Assembly: GCA_035626595.1 (NCBI GenBank)
Contig: DASPNJ010000090.1
Location: 1-64,000, forward strand
Reading direction: 5' to 3'
Length of the DNA: 64,000 bases
Origin: JAQGMV01 sp035626595
GTDB lineage: Bacteria > Pseudomonadota > Gammaproteobacteria > Burkholderiales > SG8-41
The translations under genes were made by a program, and so were the position numbers. The notes beneath the pieces were generated by a model. The model saw only the letters and a list, made by a program, of their open reading frames with translations. It was not told where the DNA came from and did not search any database. The first letter of the stretch is position 1; every line of letters starts with the position of its first letter. Shown here in pieces: positions 25,441 to 33,205 of the stretch.

Positions 25441-26664
25441 TCATTTCTTGCCGGGGGTCGTTGCCGTCGCGCTCGCCGCGGCGCCCGGCGTAACCGTCTC
25501 GAGCGGCTCCCACTTGGCGTTTTTCACGACGTAGATGGTGATCGGCCCATTGCGAAGGTCGCCCTTTTCATCGAACTGGATCGGTCCGATGACGCCCTGA
25601 TAGTTGGTCTTCGGCAGCTCGGCAAGAAAAACCTTGGGATCGGTCGAGCCCGCGCGTTTCATCGCGTCGATGAACACCATCACGGCGTCGTAGCCCATCG
25701 GCGCGAAAAGCTCGACCTCCTGGTTGAACTTGGCCTTGTACTTCTTGAGGAACTCAGTGCCGCCGGGCATCTTTTCCTTCGGCAGGCCCGGAATCGAGGC
25801 CATCACGCCTTCGGCGGCAGGTCCGGCGAGCTTGATGAAGTTCGGCGTCTGCATGCCGTCGCCGCCCATGAACTTCGCCTTGATCCCGAGCTCGGCCATC
25901 TGCTTGACCATCGGGCCGGCCTGCGGATCGATGCCGCCGAACATGATGAGATCGGGGTTGACACCTTTGATCTTGGTGAGGATCGCCTTGAAGTCGGTGT
26001 CCTTGTCGGTGGTGTGCTCGCGCGCCAGCACTTTGACGCCGGCCTCCTTCACGGTGCGCTCGAAGGCGTCCGCGAGACCCTGCCCGTACGCCGTGCTGTC
26101 GTCGATCACCGCGACCGTCTTCACCTTGAGGTTATCGATCGCGTAGCGCCCGAGCGTCGGGCCCTGCTGGTCGTCGTGGGCGACCACGCGGAAGGTCGTC
26201 TTGAAGCCCTGCTGCGTGTACTTCGGGTTGGTCGAGGACGGCGAGATCTGCGGGATGCCGGCGTCGGAGTAGATCTTGGAGGCGGGAATCGAGGCGCCGG
26301 AGTTGAAGTGCCCGACCACCGCGACCACCTTGGAATCGACGAGCTTCTGGGCGACCGTCGTCGCCTTGGTGGGATTGGCCTCGTCGTCCTCGGCCACCAT
26401 CTCGAACTTCACTTTTTTCCCGCCGATCTCGACCCCGGTGGCATTCGCATCCTCGATCGCAAGCTGGACGCCGTTACGGATGTCGATGCCGATGTGCGCC
26501 TGCGGCCCCGTGAGCGGTGAAGCGGAGCCGATGCGCACCGCCGCAGCCTCTATGGGTCGTGGTGCTTCGGCCTTGGATGCCGCGGGCTCCTCTTTCTTGC
26601 AGCCCGCCAGCATCGCAGCAATGGCCATCGTTACGGCTGCTCCCAAGACGACTCTGCGCTTCAT
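25441..26664 (-). CDS. livK: Branched-chain amino acid ABC transporter substrate-binding lipoprotein
   Basis: Periplasmic receptor (type I, Leu/Ile/Val family) for the LivHMGF importer. It is 407 aa. The signal is MKRRVVLGAAVTMAIAAMLA and then GC, a lipobox (AMLAGC), so it is probably lipid-anchored, whereas E. coli LivK is soluble. Family blocks include IGSASPLTGPQAHIGIDIRNG, VVGHFNSGASIPASKIY and DDSTAYGQGLADAF. Ligand specificity among branched-chain amino acids or related compounds cannot be fixed from sequence. It is first in the operon. Upstream lies a repeat array rather than an obvious promoter. Confidence 0.92.
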   Translation of the reverse strand: MKRRVVLGAAVTMAIAAMLAGCKKEEPAASKAEAPRPIEAAAVRIGSASPLTGPQAHIGIDIRNGVQLAIEDANATGVEIGGKKVKFEMVAEDDEANPTKATTVAQKLVDSKVVAVVGHFNSGASIPASKIYSDAGIPQISPSSTNPKYTQQGFKTTFRVVAHDDQQGPTLGRYAIDNLKVKTVAVIDDSTAYGQGLADAFERTVKEAGVKVLAREHTTDKDTDFKAILTKIKGVNPDLIMFGGIDPQAGPMVKQMAELGIKAKFMGGDGMQTPNFIKLAGPAAEGVMASIPGLPKEKMPGGTEFLKKYKAKFNQEVELFAPMGYDAVMVFIDAMKRAGSTDPKVFLAELPKTNYQGVIGPIQFDEKGDLRNGPITIYVVKNAKWEPLETVTPGAAASATATTPGKK

Positions 26665-26684
26665 GGCTTTTCCTTCTAAGAACT

Positions 26685-26871
26685 ACGACGCGGCTCACGC
26701 CGCAAAAAGTAGCTTAGCGCGGCAGTCGCCGCGCCCTCCAAAAAAACCAACGACGCGGCTTGCGCCGCAGAAAGTAGCTTATCGCGGCAGTCGCCGCGTC
26801 CTCCAAAAAAACCAACGACGCGGCTTGCGCCGCAGAAAGTAGCTTATCGCGGCAGTCGCCGCGTCCTTTCA
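26685..26871. repeat. 65-bp tandem repeat, three copies with hairpins
   Basis: Units start at 26685, 26750 and 26815, the last truncated. Each has ACGACGCGGCTTGCGCCGC, then GAAAGTAGCTTATCGCGGCAG and TCGCCGCG, then a CCAAAAAAACCA linker. Two inverted repeats per unit can form hairpins. The array fills the gap between livK and the cytochrome c gene. Units 2 and 3 are nearly identical, so duplication looks recent. A related single copy is at 2106-2155. Confidence 0.9.
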
Positions 26872-26872
26872 A

Positions 26873-27184
26873 TTACTTCGTCGTCAGTATCCAGTTGACG
26901 AGGGTCTTGATGTCCTCGTCCTTCACGTGCGCGTTGGGCGGCATCGGCACCTCGCCCCAGACACCCTTGCCGCCGGCTTTCACTTTTTTCACGAGCGCGG
27001 CCTCGGCGCCCTTGTTGCCGCGATATTTCTGCGCGATCTCCTTGTATGCCGGACCGATCACTTTCTTGTCGGGCGCGTGACAGGTGTTGCAGCCGCTCGC
27101 CTGCGCGAGCTTTTCATTCGCCTGCGCGGCTGCCGCGGCGGCCATTGCGGCAGCGACGCAGAGCGCGGTCATCCACGGTTTCAT
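26873..27184 (-). CDS. Small class I cytochrome c (c551/c8-like)
   Basis: Periplasmic monohaem electron carrier. It is 103 aa with a cleavable signal peptide that ends about AAAAQA. The mature part holds a single CNTCH haem motif near 32-36 and the distal methionine in EVPMPPNAHVKDED, the c551/c8 pattern (MPPN). The ATG overlaps the stop of the DUF255 gene (ATGA). Hairpin repeats begin right after the stop and probably end the transcript. Confidence 0.92.
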   Translation of the reverse strand: MKPWMTALCVAAAMAAAAAAQANEKLAQASGCNTCHAPDKKVIGPAYKEIAQKYRGNKGAEAALVKKVKAGGKGVWGEVPMPPNAHVKDEDIKTLVNWILTTK

Positions 27185-29259
27185 TTATGGTGTTCCTCGG
27201 AATTCACGAGCCCGCGCATTTTAACCAGATTCGCTTCCATCCCGGCCACCTCGAACACGGGCGGCAGGCATGTAACGCCTTCGCACAGCCACGCGCTGAC
27301 GCCGTGTGGCGCGGGCGGCGCCGGTTTGTCGAGCGCCGGTGGAACGCCGGTCGCCTCGGACGCGATTGCAATGACCATGGTATCCGGTCTGTACGTGGCG
27401 GCGAGCTGCGCATGCCATGCTCGCAGGAGCGCCGCAGCGCCGCGCAGCACCACGAGCCGCGGCGGAGTCAGCGTTTCCTCGAGCGCGGTCGCGAGCGTGG
27501 TATGGCCGCTCGCGTTGCGCTGCAGGCTTTCGTAGAACGCCTTCAGCGTGCGCTCGGCCGCGGCGAGATAGCGCGGCTCGCCGAGGACATGACCAAGGCG
27601 TTGCAGCGCGTACGCGGCCACCCCGTTGCCCGATGGTGTCGCGCCGTCGTGCCCGGTCTTCGGCCGATGAATGAGCTTTTCGTGGTCGTGACTGGTGAAG
27701 TAGAAGCCTCCGCGGTCCGGGTCCTCGAATCGCTGGAGCAGCGCGTCGGCGACAGCGCGCGCGAACGCGAGATCGTCGCTCCTGAATTCGGTCTGCAGGA
27801 GCTCCAGCAGCGCATCGAGCAGGAAAGCGTAATCGTCGAGGTACGCGTTGAGGTGCGCGCGGCCGTCCTTGTACGTCGCGAGGAGTCTTCCGTCGACCCA
27901 CAGCGTCGCACGAATGAAGCCGACCGCCCGCTGCGCCGAGTCGGTCCAGTCGGCGCGGCCGAACACGCGCCCGGCGCGCGCCATCCCTTTGGCCATGAGC
28001 GCGTTCCAGCTCGTCAGCACCTTTTCGTCGCGCCCGGGGTGCACCCGCCGCTCGCGCGCTTCATAGAGCTTTGCGCGCGCCGACTCGCGCAGTTGCTCGG
28101 CCGCGTCGAGCGAGATACTCAACGCCGATGCCACCGCGGGCAGGGGTTGCGCGATCCGCAGATGCCAGTAGCGGTTCTCGAAGTTCGGCGCGGCATCGAG
28201 GCCGTAGTGCGCGGCAGCCACCGCGTACTCGGGGGGCGTGAGAAGCGCCGCGGCCTCTTCGGGGGTCCAGACGTAGAACTTGCCTTCCTCGCCTTCGGAG
28301 TCGGCGTCGAGCGAAGAGTAGTAACCGCCTTCCTGGGCGTGCATCTCCCGCATCACCCACTCGGCCGTGCCGCGCGCGGCGCGCTCGTACAGCGGCTCGC
28401 GCGTATGCAGCCACGCATCGGCGTACAGCGCCAGCAGCGGACCGTTGTCGTACAGCATCTTCTCGAAATGCGGTATCGCCCAGAAACGGTCGGTGCTGTA
28501 CCGGCAGAAGCCGCCGCCCAGGTGATCATAGAGGCCGCCTTCGGCCATTTTGGTGAGCGTGAGCGTGGCGATCGCGCCCGAGAGCGCCCCGCCATCGAGC
28601 GCGTGGCGCCGGAGGCAGAAGGCGAGCTCGTAGGGATGCGGAAATTTCGGCGCCTGACCGATGCCGCCGTGGACGTCGTCAAAAAATTGGGAGAGCTCGC
28701 GTACTGCGGCATCGACAGGTCCGCGCTGCAGCGCCCGGTCGCCGCCCGCGGCGGCATCGCTGCGTTGCAGCGCGTCCATGAGTGAGGCGTTCTGCTCGGT
28801 GATCTCGCGCCGCTGGGTGCGGTAAGCCTCGGCGATGCGCGGCAGCAGGTCGGCGAACCCCGGCATTCCGTAGCGCGAGGCCTTGGGAAAATACGTGCCG
28901 GCAAAGAACGGCACGCCTTCGGGCGTCAGAAACATCGTGAGCGGCCAGCCGCCGGCGCGCTGCGTCAGCATCTGGTGGGCGGTCTGGTAGATCTGGTCGA
29001 GATCCGGCCGCTCCTCGCGATCGACCTTGACGTTCACGAAGTGCATGTTCATGACGACCGCGACCTGTGCGTCCTCGAACGATTCGTGCGCCATGACGTG
29101 GCACCAGTGGCACGCCGAATAGCCGATCGACAGCAGAATCGGCTTGTCGAGCCGGCGCGCGAGCTCGAGCGCCTCCTCGCCCCACGGATACCACTCCACG
29201 GGGTTGTCCGCGTGCTGCTGGAGATACGGGGAGGTTTCCGTCGCAAGCCGGTTGGGCAT
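27181..29259 (-). CDS. DUF255 thioredoxin domain-containing protein (YyaL/SSP411 family)
   Basis: It is 692 aa. An N-terminal thioredoxin-like domain (about 1-160) has SACHWCHVMAHESF, which holds a CxxC pair. An alpha/alpha-barrel similar to glycosyl hydrolases or N-acylglucosamine epimerases follows to the end. The start MPNRLATETSPYLQQHADNPV is the exact family N-terminus, so the ATG at 29259 is chosen over an upstream one at 29310. The biochemical role is not established in the family. It is co-translated with the following cytochrome c, which hints at a redox or periplasmic link, but no export signal is seen. Confidence 0.93.
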   Translation of the reverse strand: MPNRLATETSPYLQQHADNPVEWYPWGEEALELARRLDKPILLSIGYSACHWCHVMAHESFEDAQVAVVMNMHFVNVKVDREERPDLDQIYQTAHQMLTQRAGGWPLTMFLTPEGVPFFAGTYFPKASRYGMPGFADLLPRIAEAYRTQRREITEQNASLMDALQRSDAAAGGDRALQRGPVDAAVRELSQFFDDVHGGIGQAPKFPHPYELAFCLRRHALDGGALSGAIATLTLTKMAEGGLYDHLGGGFCRYSTDRFWAIPHFEKMLYDNGPLLALYADAWLHTREPLYERAARGTAEWVMREMHAQEGGYYSSLDADSEGEEGKFYVWTPEEAAALLTPPEYAVAAAHYGLDAAPNFENRYWHLRIAQPLPAVASALSISLDAAEQLRESARAKLYEARERRVHPGRDEKVLTSWNALMAKGMARAGRVFGRADWTDSAQRAVGFIRATLWVDGRLLATYKDGRAHLNAYLDDYAFLLDALLELLQTEFRSDDLAFARAVADALLQRFEDPDRGGFYFTSHDHEKLIHRPKTGHDGATPSGNGVAAYALQRLGHVLGEPRYLAAAERTLKAFYESLQRNASGHTTLATALEETLTPPRLVVLRGAAALLRAWHAQLAATYRPDTMVIAIASEATGVPPALDKPAPPAPHGVSAWLCEGVTCLPPVFEVAGMEANLVKMRGLVNSEEHHK

Positions 29260-29290
29260 AAGAGGTGACGGAAAAAGAGGTGAAATGCGT

Positions 29291-29312
29291 AAGGTGCGCC
29301 TGTGGCGCACCG
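29291..29312. repeat. GTAGGGTGCGCC-family palindromic element
   Basis: AAGGTGCGCCTGTGGCGCACC forms a near-perfect hairpin between the channel gene and the DUF255 gene. It is one of several related elements in the window (42118, 44664, 47621, 53945, 53997 and 63011), nearly all between genes. Confidence 0.7.
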
Positions 29313-29319
29313 CTGCCGG

Positions 29320-30150
29320 TTACGTAAGCCTTGCTATCTTACGCTGAAGCTCCTGCAGCGCCTTGCGCGTTTTGTCGAGCTCCGCCAGCACTTCCTCGTG
29401 CGTCGTCGGCTGGTTGAGCTCCTCGAGCTGCTCGAGCTTGCTCTGCTCGAGGTTGTTGATCACGACCGCGATGAAGAGGTTCAGCACGACGAACGTGCCG
29501 ATCAGGATGAAGCTCACGAAGTAGATCCACGCCCACGGCGTGGCGTCCTGGGCCGCCTGCATCACGTCGACCCAGCCTTCGAGCGTCACCATCTGAAAGA
29601 GCGTGAGCAGCGCGCCGCCCAGCGACCCCCAATTCTCGGGATCGACCTCGCTGAAGAGATGAAATCCGGTCACCGCATAGATGTAGAAAATCACGCTCAT
29701 CAGCAGGATCACGTGTCCCATGCTCGGTATCGAACGCACCAGCGTCGCGACGATCAGCCGCAGTTGTGGAACGGCGGAGACGAGCCGCAGCACGCGCAGC
29801 ACCCGCACCAGCCGCGCCACCAGCGCGAACTCCCCGGTCGCGGGAATCAGCGACAGCACGATGATCGAGAAGTCGAAGAGGTTCCAGCCGTCTCCGAAAT
29901 AGAGCTTCCAGCGTGGCGCGACGGCGGTGATCTTGAGCGCGGCCTCGATGATGAAAAACACGAGGATCACGTCGTTGCCGACATGGAGCCAGCCGTCGTA
30001 CTGGGCGACGAACTCCTTGGACGTCTCCAGCCCGATCAGCAGCGCGTTGAAGATGATGAGCCCGATCATGAAAGGCTCGAAACGCGGCGATTCGACGATG
30101 CGCCGCGCGAATGCCTGCACGCCGTGCGCGCGCGCTGGGCTGCGGGACAT
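29320..30150 (-). CDS. Single-domain voltage-gated cation channel (NaChBac/BacNav-like)
   Basis: It is 276 aa with six membrane helices, predicted to form a tetramer. S1-S3 are at about 25-105. S4 has arginines spaced by three (R113, R116, R119, R122). S5 is about 143-165, the pore loop about 180-198 and S6 about 206-232. The selectivity filter TLEGWVD (189-195) has the single acidic ring of sodium/calcium channels and lacks the potassium TVGYG. A cytosolic coiled coil (about 236-276) follows S6, as in BacNav channels that assemble through a C-terminal bundle. Its neighbours ilvD and DUF255 give no functional clue. Ion preference is discussed in the findings. Confidence 0.9.
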   Translation of the reverse strand: MSRSPARAHGVQAFARRIVESPRFEPFMIGLIIFNALLIGLETSKEFVAQYDGWLHVGNDVILVFFIIEAALKITAVAPRWKLYFGDGWNLFDFSIIVLSLIPATGEFALVARLVRVLRVLRLVSAVPQLRLIVATLVRSIPSMGHVILLMSVIFYIYAVTGFHLFSEVDPENWGSLGGALLTLFQMVTLEGWVDVMQAAQDATPWAWIYFVSFILIGTFVVLNLFIAVVINNLEQSKLEQLEELNQPTTHEEVLAELDKTRKALQELQRKIARLT

Positions 30151-30156
30151 GAACCG

Positions 30157-31830
30157 CTAGTCCGTGACCGCGCCGCGCGACGCCGTCGAGACGAGCGCGG
30201 TGTACTTCGCCATCACGCCCTGGGTGTAGCGCGCCGGCGGCTGCTTCCATTTCCTGCGGCGCGCAGCGAGCGTCTTGTCCGGGACGTTCAACTGAATCAA
30301 CCGTTTGTGTGCGTCGATCGTGATCGAATCGCCTTCTTCGACCAGCGCGATCGGCCCGCCGACGAACGCTTCGGGCGCGACGTGGCCCACCACCATGCCC
30401 CACGTGCCGCCGGAGAAGCGGCCGTCGGTGATGAGCCCGACCGATTCGCCGAGTCCCTGCCCGATCAGCGCGGCGGTCGGCGCGAGCATCTCCTGCATGC
30501 CCGGACCCCCTTTCGGGCCTTCGTACCGGATCACGATCACGTCGCCCGCCTTGATGCGCTTGGCCATAATCGCTTTCATGCACGCATTCTCGGAGTCGAA
30601 GACGCGCGCGGGGCCCGTGATGACCGGGGATTTGAGGCCGGTAATCTTTGCGACGCAGCCTTCGGGCGCGAGATTGCCTTTGAGGATCGCGAGGTGACCG
30701 TGCTTGTACAGCGGGTTACTCCACGGGCGGATCACGTCCTGGTCCTTGCGGGGCTCCTTGGGCACGGCTTTGAGCTCCTGCTGGAGCGTGCGTCCGGTGA
30801 TCGTCACGCAGTCGCCGTTGAGGAGATCACGCTCGAGCAGCATCTTGAGCACTTGCGGCACGCCGCCCGCGCGGTTGAAGTCGACCGCGACGTATCGGCC
30901 GGATGGTTTGAGATCGCACAGCACCGGCACGCGTTTACGCATCCGCTCGAAATCGTCGATCGTCCACTTCACGCCGGCAGCGTGCGCGATCGCGAGATAG
31001 TGCAGCACGGCGTTGGTCGAGCCGCCGGTCGCCATGATGAGCGCCACCGCGTTTTCGATCGATTTCCGCGTCACGATATCGCGCGGCTTGATCTGATTCC
31101 TGACCGCCTCGACCAGCACCCTGGCCGACGCTGCCGCCGAGTCGGCTTTCTCCGGATCGGGCGAAGCGAGCTGAGACGAGCCCAGCAGGCTCGTCCCGAG
31201 CGCTTCGAACGAGGACGACATGGTGTTGGCGGTGTACATCCCGCCGCAGGCGCCGACGCTCGGACACGCGTGCTTTTCGATGCCGATGAAATCCTCGTCG
31301 CTCATGCGGCCGGCGGTGTAGGCGCCGACAGCTTCGAACGCGCTCACGATCGTGAGGTCCTGCCCTTTCCACTTGCCGGGCTTGATGGTGCCGGCATAGA
31401 CGTAAATCCCGGGAACGTTCATGCGCAGCATCGCGATCATGCCGCCGGGCATGTTCTTGTCGCAGCCGCCGCACACGAGCACGCCGTCCATCGCCTGGCC
31501 GTTCACCGCCGTTTCGATGCAGTCGGCGATGACCTCCCGCGAGATGAGCGAATATTTCATCGCTTCGGTGCCCATGCCGATGCCGTCGGTGATCGTGGGC
31601 ACGCCGAAGACCTGCGGCATCGCGCCGTTCTCGCGCAGCGCGGCCATCGCGCGATCGACGAGCGGCTGTATGCCGGCGTTGCACGGGTTCATGTTCGAGT
31701 GGCCGTTCGCAACACCGATGATCGGTTTGTCGAAATCGCGGTCGCCGAAACCGACGGCGCGCAGCATCGCGCGGTTGGGTGAGCGTGCAACGCCTTGCGT
31801 GATGAGGCGGCTGCGTCTGTTGAGCGACAT
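30157..31830 (-). CDS. ilvD: Dihydroxy-acid dehydratase
   Basis: Iron-sulfur enzyme that converts dihydroxyisovalerate and dihydroxymethylvalerate to the keto acids of valine and isoleucine synthesis. It is 557 aa and starts MSLNRRSRLITQGVARSPNRAM, with cluster-binding cysteines in CGGCDKNMPGG and CPSVGACGGMYTANTM. Length and motifs fit the short bacterial form. The stop lies 6 bases from the channel gene start, so the two may share a transcript. The liv transporter in the same window concerns the same amino acids. Confidence 0.96.
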   Translation of the reverse strand: MSLNRRSRLITQGVARSPNRAMLRAVGFGDRDFDKPIIGVANGHSNMNPCNAGIQPLVDRAMAALRENGAMPQVFGVPTITDGIGMGTEAMKYSLISREVIADCIETAVNGQAMDGVLVCGGCDKNMPGGMIAMLRMNVPGIYVYAGTIKPGKWKGQDLTIVSAFEAVGAYTAGRMSDEDFIGIEKHACPSVGACGGMYTANTMSSSFEALGTSLLGSSQLASPDPEKADSAAASARVLVEAVRNQIKPRDIVTRKSIENAVALIMATGGSTNAVLHYLAIAHAAGVKWTIDDFERMRKRVPVLCDLKPSGRYVAVDFNRAGGVPQVLKMLLERDLLNGDCVTITGRTLQQELKAVPKEPRKDQDVIRPWSNPLYKHGHLAILKGNLAPEGCVAKITGLKSPVITGPARVFDSENACMKAIMAKRIKAGDVIVIRYEGPKGGPGMQEMLAPTAALIGQGLGESVGLITDGRFSGGTWGMVVGHVAPEAFVGGPIALVEEGDSITIDAHKRLIQLNVPDKTLAARRRKWKQPPARYTQGVMAKYTALVSTASRGAVTD

Positions 31831-31960
31831 TGAACGAAATCCCGCGGCTTATAATCGAGCGCCGAATGATAAACCTTACACCGCTCCCGCTGCGCGCTGC
31901 GCGCGGCTCCGGGCGCAACGACCACGCTCATTGCGGCTGACGCCGCGCCCCCTGCAAACA

Positions 31961-32752
31961 ATGCTCGTCCACCCGCAGTTCGATCCGATCGCGCTTCAGT
32001 TGGGACCGCTTGCGATCCGCTGGTACGGGCTCATGTACCTCGTCGGATTCGGGCTGCTCTGGGGCTTCGGGCGCTGGCGCATTGCGCACCGGCCGGGCGG
32101 CGTGTGGTCCGCGAAGGACCTCGACGACGCGCTCTTCTACGGCATCCTCGGCACGATCATCGGCGGCCGCGTGGGTTACGTCCTGTTCTACAAGCTGGGC
32201 GATTATCTCCCCGAGCCGTGGCGCATCTTCTACGTCTGGGAAGGCGGCATGTCGTTTCACGGCGGCATGCTCGGTGTCATCCTCGCGCTGTGGCTTTTCG
32301 CGCGCAGCCGCAAACAGGACTGGCTGCGCGTGACCGATTTCGTCGCGCCGCTGGTGCCGCTCGGACTGGCGGCCGGTCGTCTCGGGAACTTCATCAACGC
32401 GGAGCTCTGGGGTCGCCCGAGCGATGTGCCGTGGGCGATGGTCTTTCCGAACGTGGACAACATCGCGCGCCATCCCTCGCAGCTCTACGAGTTCGCGCTT
32501 GAAGGCATCGTGCTCTTCACCGCGCTGTGGCTCTATTCCGCGAAACCGCGGCCGCGCGGCGCCGTGTCCGGCGCGTTCCTCGTGCTCTATGGGCTCTTCC
32601 GCTTCGGCGTCGAGTACACGCGCGAGCCCGACAGCTTTCTGGGGCTGCTCGCGCTCGGCTTCTCGATGGGTCAGTGGCTCTCGATACCGATGATCGTCGC
32701 GGGCGTCGCGATGATCGCGTGGGCGTATAGAACGCAGCCGCGCACTGCCTGA
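31961..32752 (+). CDS. lgt: Prolipoprotein diacylglyceryl transferase
   Basis: Inner-membrane enzyme that attaches diacylglycerol to the lipobox cysteine of prelipoproteins. It is 263 aa with about seven membrane helices. The signature GRLGNFINAELWGR and the HGGMLG motif (SFHGGMLGV) are intact. The ATG at 31961 gives the family start MLVHPQFDPIALQLGPLAIRWYGL split over two blocks. Lipoprotein genes that depend on it occur in this window (livK and the PA2778-type protein). It diverges from ilvD across 130 bases. Confidence 0.95.
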   Translation: MLVHPQFDPIALQLGPLAIRWYGLMYLVGFGLLWGFGRWRIAHRPGGVWSAKDLDDALFYGILGTIIGGRVGYVLFYKLGDYLPEPWRIFYVWEGGMSFHGGMLGVILALWLFARSRKQDWLRVTDFVAPLVPLGLAAGRLGNFINAELWGRPSDVPWAMVFPNVDNIARHPSQLYEFALEGIVLFTALWLYSAKPRPRGAVSGAFLVLYGLFRFGVEYTREPDSFLGLLALGFSMGQWLSIPMIVAGVAMIAWAYRTQPRTA

Positions 32753-32796
32753 AATTTGTCCTGTCCGCAGGGTACCGGTAGAATGCGCGGCTCCCC

Positions 32797-32872
<76 letters not shown>

Positions 32873-32878
32873 GTTCTC

Positions 32879-32910
32879 AAGGGCCAGCAGTCAGTGATCG
32901 CTGGCCCTTT
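32879..32910 (+). terminator. Intrinsic terminator of tRNA-Ala
   Basis: AAGGGCCAGC (32879-32888) pairs with GCTGGCCCTT (32900-32909), and a short T run is part of the right arm. It directly follows the tRNA. Confidence 0.8.
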
Positions 32911-33157
32911 CGCATTATCTCGGTTGCACAGATGATCGCTGCCTCGCGCGAAACCGTGAAGCTGGGATCATTGTTCCAGTGTTTATGCTGCAGGCGGCGT
33001 TCGAATCGTTGCCTGCCGGCGCCGGCGTCTGTAACTTGACTCTTGGAGCGCCGCGAGGCGCTCCATCCTGTGATGTCACGAACGGGGCCTCCGAGGAGTG
33101 GTGACCTTGTCTCGTGTTCAACCCGGCGCCTAACCGTCGGGTTTCTTTTTTGGGACG
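32911..33157 (+). other. Gene-free stretch with an orphan hairpin and terminator (possible small RNA)
   Basis: No convincing ORF. It contains a perfect 8-bp hairpin with a GCGA tetraloop (GGAGCGCC/GGCGCTCC, 33045-33064). A rightward terminator follows: AACCCG 33120-33125 pairs with CGGGTT 33138-33143, then TCTTTTTT. tRNA-Ala already has its own terminator, so this second one may end a separate short transcript. TTGACT at 33036 is a possible -35 but no -10 fits it. Evidence is weak. Confidence 0.35.
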
Positions 33158-33186
33158 CAAAAAAACGGGCGCCGAAGCGCCCGTTT
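33158..33186 (-). terminator. Intrinsic terminator of the porin gene
   Basis: AAACGGGCGC (33163-33172) pairs with GCGCCCGTTT (33177-33186) around a CGAA loop (TTCG when read leftward). An A run at 33159-33165 gives the T tract in the porin direction. It lies 20 bases after the porin stop. Confidence 0.88.
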
Positions 33187-33205
33187 CTCGTGAAGCAAGT
33201 GCGGA

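Noticed and set aside
26685..26871. Possible CRISPR or origin iterons
   Set aside because: Three contiguous 65-bp copies without unique spacers, no DnaA boxes or replication genes. A hairpin repeat family explains them better.
32911..33157. 6S RNA or SRP RNA behind tRNA-Ala
   Set aside because: No long end-to-end pairing of 6S type and no GGUCAGG...GGAAGCAGCC block of SRP RNA.
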